DNA of 64,000 bases. It comes from Artemisia argyi. Its lineage: Eukaryota > Streptophyta > Magnoliopsida > Asterales > Asteraceae. Within the stretch, counting starts at the first letter, position 1. The number at the start of each line of letters is the position of its first letter. The notes under the pieces were generated by a model that ran no database searches, was not told the DNA's origin, and saw only the letters and a list, made by a program, of their open reading frames with translations. The stretch covers positions 175,333,718-175,397,717 of the forward strand of contig CM060704.1 in assembly GCA_030686995.1 (NCBI GenBank), in the 5' to 3' direction. This document shows positions 58,860 to 64,000 of this stretch, piece by piece. The position numbers and the translations under genes are program-made.

Positions 58860-60330
58860 CTACATCCACGTCATATCGCCATTAACCTCAATAGAACTAC
58901 ATCCTGGCTCCTTTCTAACTCCACTAACTCTCATTTTACTTCTTACCTTCTTCACATCCTCCCATCGCCCCACACTCGCATAGATATTAGCCAAAAGTGT
59001 ACGAATACTCGAATCACCAACTTCAATTTTCATTAATCGGTCAGCTAAATGCTCACCCATATCAACATCACCATACAATCTACAAGCACTAAGCAGAGGA
59101 CCATAAACCGGAACTAAAATATCATCTTTCTCCTTCGGGATTCTGTTGACTATTTTTTCTGCTTCTTTCAGTAGCCCAGCACGACCCAAAAGATCAATTA
59201 AACACCCTAATGTTCTATTTTAGGCTCAATCTTATACAATGATTTCATCGATTCAAAATGCTTCCAACCTTCTTCCACCAAACCCCCGTGACTACACGCA
59301 TTTAAAACACCTATGAAGGTAATATCATCAGGTCTAAACCCTGATTCCTTCATCTCACTGAATAACTCGAGTGCTTTACTGGTTTTTCCATTTACAGAAA
59401 GTGCACAAATTATTGAAGTCCAAGAGGCGGTATCTTTGTCATGTAGCCCGTAAAAGACCTCCAAAGACTTATCTATGGACCCGCATTTTGCATACATATC
59501 AATAAGAGCAGTAGTACCACATACAGCATCGATTATTATTCTATGTTCATTCATATATTCATGAATCCATTTCCCTTGTTCTAACGCCCCAACTTGTGCA
59601 CAGCCTGTCAAAAGAGCAACAACTGTGAATTTATCAGGCTTGATTTTAAATTTTTGCATTTGTTGGAACAAACGCATTGCCTCGTCCACGTGATTAAACT
59701 GAACGTATCTGTTTATCACAGCTGTCCACAGAACAATATCTTTAACCAGGCTTTTATCAAATAACATTCTAGCTTCATCTAACATACCACTACTTACATA
59801 ACCAGACACCATACTAGTCCAACATATCACATTTTTCTTCGGTAACCCATCAAATATCTCACGCGCCACATCTAAACAACCACACTTACAATACATATCC
59901 AACAACGCGTTATCAATAATCATAGTAAACCCAATCTCATCCCTAACATAACCATGTATCTCCTTACCAAGTTCCAAATCTCTCAACGCAACACACGCAG
60001 AAAGAGTACTAACAAACGTAGCGTCATCCGCCCTTATCCTATCCCCCCTCATCCAAACCTCATACACTTGACATACACCGATATCAAAGCATTCCACGAA
60101 ACCAAATCTCGCTCACCCATTTCATCAAACACTATATTCTACGTGCATCCTCACTACGTCCCAACTCACCATACATATCCATAACTGAGTTACAAACATA
60201 ACAATCAAACACATCACCACATTTCAAAACAAACCCATGAACCCATTTTCACATCCCCTAACCCCCCAATCGCCTTAAAAACAAACGGGTACGTATAATT
60301 ATCCCATCAAAAACGCGCATTTGCTCAAAA
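58860..60330 (-). pseudogene. PPR protein (PLS class with E motifs), degraded
   Basis: Organelle RNA-binding family. The longest frame (about 60090 to 59207) has clear PPR repeats: DMYCKCGCLDVAREIFDGLP, NVICWTSMVSGYVSSGMLDE, WTAVINRYVQFNHVDEAMRL, ALIDMYAKCGSIDKSLEVF, FIGVLNACSHGGLVEEGWKH. It stops at EPKIEH/TAG, where one base is missing. The next frame continues LIDLLGRAGLLKEAEKIV and E-type CSSIEV to 58860. Upstream the readable family sequence hops frames at about 60068, 60135, 60240 and 60285 (YPFVFKAIGG, VLKCGDVFDCYVCNSVMDMY, VFDEMGERDLVSWNALISVY). At least five breaks and no N-terminal targeting region: a pseudogene. Confidence 0.85.
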
Positions 60331-60846
60331 AAAAAAAATCCTTTTTGAAAAACCTGTTTCTTAAAATACCCTTGGCGGGTGTTATTCATACAAAAGTAGC
60401 TTGCAGCCGTAGGATAGTGGAAAAAACTGACGCACTTTTTTTACGACGTTAAGTGAGAGATATTAACTTTTGTTTGGTTTTGTATCAAAATATGTTTTAG
60501 GGTTATATATTTTCTAACTTGATTAGTCAATTCACTTTATTTTAGTACTATTTTGATTCAAGATCGTGGGACGGTGGTTATTCAATAACCTCGTACTACT
60601 TAAAGATTGTGGGTCGGTGATAGAAATGTCATCCTCTTGTTTTGAGCTTCACCGACCTCCCGATCACCTTGAATCTTGATATTTACAGACATACACACAC
60701 TTGAAAAAAAAAAAAAGTAATGTTGGATAAAACCTTTAACAAGCCTAAAGATTAGCGCGGAATTGATCAAAGAGTTCACAAGAAAAGTCAATACTCTCAG
60801 GATCACAAGACAATCAACAAAAAATAAATAAAAAAAATAGCTTCTT

Positions 60847-60853
<7 letters not shown>
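60331..60853. other. Spacer with dispersed repeat
   Basis: 60370-60500 repeats 4662-4800 (GGCGGGTGTTATTCATACA, then AAACTGACGCACTTTTTTTA and TAAGTGAGAGATATTAACTT). The rest is unremarkable. AGCTTCTTCATTTAC just before the T run may be a target duplication of the retropseudogene. Confidence 0.45.

Positions 60854-60884
<31 letters not shown>
60854..60884 (-). repeat. Poly(A) tail of the CLF1 retropseudogene (T run on plus strand)
   Basis: 31 T on the plus strand, which is a poly(A) tail 93 bases beyond the stop of the minus-strand Crooked-neck-like sequence. This is the position expected for a reverse-transcribed mRNA end. Confidence 0.6.
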
Positions 60885-60885
<1 letters not shown>

Positions 60886-62664
60886 ACTAAAAAAACAGTT
60901 TTTATCACAAATCTTGCACTTACAATTAGGGAAAAGATGTAATCCACAAAGGGAAACTAAAAGAGTTTGAATTGTGCCTAATGATCTATAGTATCATCTT
61001 CGGCCGTAACTAGCTTTCTCTTCTTCCATTTGTATGCTTGCTCCAAGATTTTTAAATTGGATGCTTGTGATTCTTCTGGGAAGATGTAATCCACGTACTC
61101 CTCAAATCTTCTCTTCTTTAGTTCCTTGGGGAGCTTAACACGAACATGTTCCATGTCACCCAGCTCACCAAAACTGCACTCTATCTTAAACCATTCTCCT
61201 AATAACATGGCCCTCTCTTCTTTCAGCTCAGGGGCCGATGTTTTGTAGTAGTCGATTGCATTTTCAAATACCCTTCTGACCCTTCGGATACAAAGTTGCC
61301 TCTGCTCCTGAAGGACGTCTCCTTGTTGTTGCACCTCTTCAAAGGCAGATGCTTCAAACAAAGCATAGCTCATCCACACCTTTAAATGCTTAGTTCGGTC
61401 CAAAAGCCTCTCGTATAGTTGTCTAGTCCTTTCAAATTCACCTTCTGCTATCTCAAAGTCAATACATTCCTTCCACAACAACTCTGGCATGTCGAGTGCA
61501 GGTTGTGCAATTGCAAGCTCAAAAATGGCTCTGGCTCGCTCGGTCTCATTCGGGTGACCACTCAAGATATTTTTCATATAACTTCCGACAACGATCTATG
61601 TTACCAAGCCGTAGCTCCATCTCAATGTATTTCCTGAAAATCTTATGTTTAGGAGCAAGACCAATTGCTGTCCCGAGAATCGCCCGTGCACCAGAAAGAT
61701 TCGACTGTCTAATTTGAAAGTTAGCTGCAAGTAACCACATTTTCGAAAAAGAGAATTTTTTATGAGGAATTAGCTTCAAACATTTGTTATAAATGTCTCT
61801 TGTTCGAGAAATTTCTTGTGCGCAGAGCTCTTCATACAAACTATAATTGATCCATAAGTAAATGTATCGTTGCCAATATCTCTTTTCTTCAGCAGGAGGA
61901 ACATTAGCAATTGCTCTTTCGTAAACCTCTCGAATCTTGTGTTTGTCCCCCACACTCTCTTCCAATCGGATATAATCAAACCACGAGTCATAGTCCAAAG
62001 AATTCTTTTTTAATTGTTCCTCATATTCGAACCTTTTCCTTCTAACTGTTGTATCTTCAGTCTCATCTCTATCAATGTATTGCTCCTTACAAATGGCTTT
62101 AGGTTGGCATGCTTGATGGTCAGGGTTCCAAATCATCCACCTTTCAAGTATTTGTTGGGCACCTGCAACATTGCCAATACTTTTCTCCATATGAATGTAC
62201 TTAGACCACAGCTTATCAACTCTAGGCAACAAAGTAACCGCGCGATCAAACACATTCCTCGCATGATTAATAAACTTATTCCTCATCTCAAAATTAGCAT
62301 ACTTCCACCAAATTGTATGATCTTTATAATCAACTTCAAGTGCTCGTTCCCATACCGATCTTGCACGTTCAAAATCTTTCTGTGACTCCTCCCACCTCGC
62401 ATACTTGACCCACACATTCTTGCTCCCTCTACGTACTTGGTTTTCGTATTCATTACGTTTACATAGACGATAGTCTTGGAGTTCTACCAAGTCAGTGATT
62501 TTGTGGCTTGCATGGTGGTTTTCGAGTTGTTGAAGTTTTCTTGCTTCTTGAATAATATGATCGGCAGTGATTTGAATTGGTGCATGGCTTTTGTTCTTAA
62601 CCCTAGTTGATCTCGGAATATTAACATTTGTTTCGTTACGATTGAAAAAGCCTAACGATGTCAT
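60885..62664 (-). pseudogene. Crooked-neck/CLF1-like splicing factor, retropseudogene
   Basis: CLF1 (Syf3/CRNKL1) is an HAT-repeat scaffold of the Prp19/NTC complex in the spliceosome. ATG at 62664; intronless. The first frame gives HAT repeats (VWVKYARWEESQKDFERARS, WWKYANFEMRNKFINHARNV, DSWFDYIRLEESVG, NVPPAEEKRYWQRYIYLWIN) to LYEKYLEWSPE, then TGA at 61546. A second frame continues ETERARAIFELAIAQPALDM to 60978. The family normally has about 15 residues between SPE and ETERA, so a small out-of-frame deletion occurred near 61549. A second, larger loss lies after ERWMIWNPDHQ, where several HAT repeats (over 100 residues) are missing, leaving about 565 of roughly 690 residues. Frame break, deletion and a downstream poly(A) tract argue for a retrotransposed dead copy. 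Confidence 0.83.
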
Positions 62665-63090
62665 AGTGTGATTCTTAGGTTTACCGAAAAGTAAAATCTA
62701 AAGAATGATTCGAATATGATTTGCAGAAAAAAAAAGGGTTTGTTTTTCGTTTGAAGCGATTTGTTTTTGGGTTTTTTTGGATTGAATGGTATTATTTGGG
62801 TTCGATCGATTGGGAGTTAATAATTTGGGATAATGAGAGATTATTTATACATATTATTATGTCGGTAACATTTTATTTTTTCCTTTTACTAAAAGAGAAA
62901 AAGAAAGAAAATATCGATACATATATTATGTTGGATCTTTTTAATGTCTTGGACGCTAAAAAATAAAGCCTACAAGCTTCTTGTTTGGGCCAACAGGCCA
63001 ACGTACAAACCCATTAGACAGAAAGATGAAGGCAGTTAGGTTTAGTAAACGGTTATTTAGTTTAGCTTTAGGAATGTGTCATATGAAACG

Positions 63091-63094
<4 letters not shown>
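62665..63094. other. 5' flank of the CLF1 retropseudogene
   Basis: No coding signal. AAGCTTCTTGTTTGGG at about 62969 shares AGCTTCTT with the base of the poly(A) end at about 60840, a weak candidate target-site duplication. Confidence 0.3.

Positions 63095-63175
<81 letters not shown>
63095..63175. repeat. (AT)n microsatellite, about 40 units
   Basis: Perfect AT run, left border of the inverted-repeat element. Confidence 0.95.
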
Positions 63176-63177
<2 letters not shown>

Positions 63178-63705
63178 TAAAGTTAAAATAAAAAGATAAA
63201 TATCCGTAAAAAGAATAAAAAGAATTTTTTTTTAAAAAGTTCTCGAAAAATTCCAAAAAAATTTCACAAGATTGGGTATGTTGGTGCATAAAACTTTTGT
63301 GAAAGAAGTTTTTCTAATTTTGAGTTTTTATACGTTTTTTTTAATGCACAAAAAATGAATTTTAATGCGCAAAAAAAATTTTAATGCGCAAAAAAAAAAT
63401 TTAATGCACAAAATTTTTAACTTGTTTTAGTTAGATGCGCAATGTTATTTTGGTGAAAAAAGTCAAAAGAAGTTGGGTCCAGAAACGAATTTTTGATGCA
63501 CAAAAAAACGATTTAATGCGCAAACGTATTTTTTTATAATTTTTTTCGGGATAAATCCACTTTTAGAAAAACTTCCTTCACAACTTTTTCATGTACCAAC
63601 ATACCCGACCTTGTGGAATTTTTTTGGAATTTTTCGAGAACTTTTTTTTTAAAAAATTTCTTTTTATTCTTTTTACGGAAATTTGTCTTTTTATTTGATC
63701 TTTAT

Positions 63706-63708
<3 letters not shown>
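63176..63708. mobile_element. Long inverted-repeat element between two (AT)n tracts (Micron-like)
   Basis: Left arm 63176-63335 and right arm about 63550-63708 are inverted copies of one another over about 150 bp (shared words: CCGTAAAAAGAATAAAAAGAA, GTTCTCGAAAAATTCCAAAA, GGGTATGTTGGT, GAAGTTTTTCTAA). The loop holds repeated AATGCGCAAAAAA words. Both arms end exactly at (AT)n tracts. Rice Micron elements are known to be flanked by (TA)n in this manner; kinship to Micron is inference. Confidence 0.65.

Positions 63709-63790
<82 letters not shown>
63709..63790. repeat. (AT)n microsatellite, about 41 units
   Basis: Perfect AT run, right border of the inverted-repeat element; almost the same length as the left one. 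Confidence 0.95.
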
Positions 63791-63794
<4 letters not shown>

Positions 63795-64000
63795 AAAAAA
63801 AAGATTTTTGGTAAAAAGAATAAGAAGAATTGTTGACAATTGATTTAAAATCAACGGTTGAGATTAACTACAATTCTAACTAACTATTAAGGGTAAGAAA
63901 GTAATTTCACAATCTAATTGTAATCAAAACTAACATATCTAACAAAACCCAGATTCTCACACAACGATTCACACAAATCTTCAAACCCAGCTTCTCACAT
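63791..64000. other. Window end, possible upstream flank of a gene
   Basis: GGTAAAAAGAATAAGAAGAATTG at 63810 echoes the outer part of the element's arm. The rest (CACACAAATCTTCAAACCCAGC) has the pyrimidine/A-rich look of a plant 5' UTR, but no start codon is reached. Confidence 0.25.

Noticed and set aside
62981..63199. Frames with Ile-Tyr repeats across the (AT)n tracts
   Set aside because: Translation of the microsatellite.

Overview
The window looks like nuclear DNA of a eudicot. It has a TIR-class NB-LRR gene, plant-type GT-AG introns, AT-rich intergenic DNA and abundant LTR retrotransposons and MITEs. The LTR style (TGTAACACCC..., TGTGACAACC...) would fit an asterid such as Asteraceae, but that is inference. 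Roughly 22 kb belongs to three LTR-retrotransposon insertions whose target-site duplications can be read directly.

Layout. 1-4.3 kb: TNL-type resistance gene (+) with NB-ARC and LRR exons but no TIR exon in view. 5.6-6.8 kb: complete non-autonomous PIF/Harbinger element with TTA duplication. 8.4-9.4 kb: F-box/LRR gene (-). 10.5-20.7 kb: a 12-exon gene (-) for a very large protein joining a SEN1/UPF1-type helicase, a UvrD-type helicase and a long C-terminal region; two single-base frame breaks interrupt it. 21.4-22.65 kb: decayed Harbinger transposase. 22.7-32.5 kb: LTR retrotransposon on the minus strand with 3.4-3.5-kb LTRs and no intact coding region. 33.9 kb: small acidic-repeat gene, repeated at 53.0 kb. 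34.8-43.7 kb: very young Copia/SIRE-like LTR element lacking pol. 44-50.6 kb: gene relics and several MITEs. 51.1 kb: two-exon secreted knottin-like peptide gene whose promoter region is duplicated about 2.7 kb upstream. 54.6-58.1 kb: solo LTR. 58.9-60.3 kb: PPR pseudogene (-). 61.0-62.7 kb: Crooked-neck/CLF1 retropseudogene (-) with poly(A) tail. 63.1-63.8 kb: long inverted-repeat element sitting exactly between two (AT)n tracts.

The genes are independent single-gene units rather than a pathway. The main story is transposition and duplication. Non-autonomous elements (a Harbinger deletion derivative, two LARD-like retroelements, Tourist, Stowaway and MULE MITEs) sit in and around small duplicated blocks. 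In two cases a duplicate block looks like an unoccupied insertion site for the element in its partner. A small acidic protein gene occurs twice, with conserved promoter and 3' flank, and a third copy of its upstream block is split by the solo LTR.

Limits: all calls are by eye from sequence. Exon junctions were chosen from GT/AG signals, reading phase and family resemblance, with no transcript support. Single-base frame breaks could be assembly errors, although the two 1,819-bp LTRs at 34.8 and 41.9 kb match without any indel, which argues against a generally error-rich sequence.
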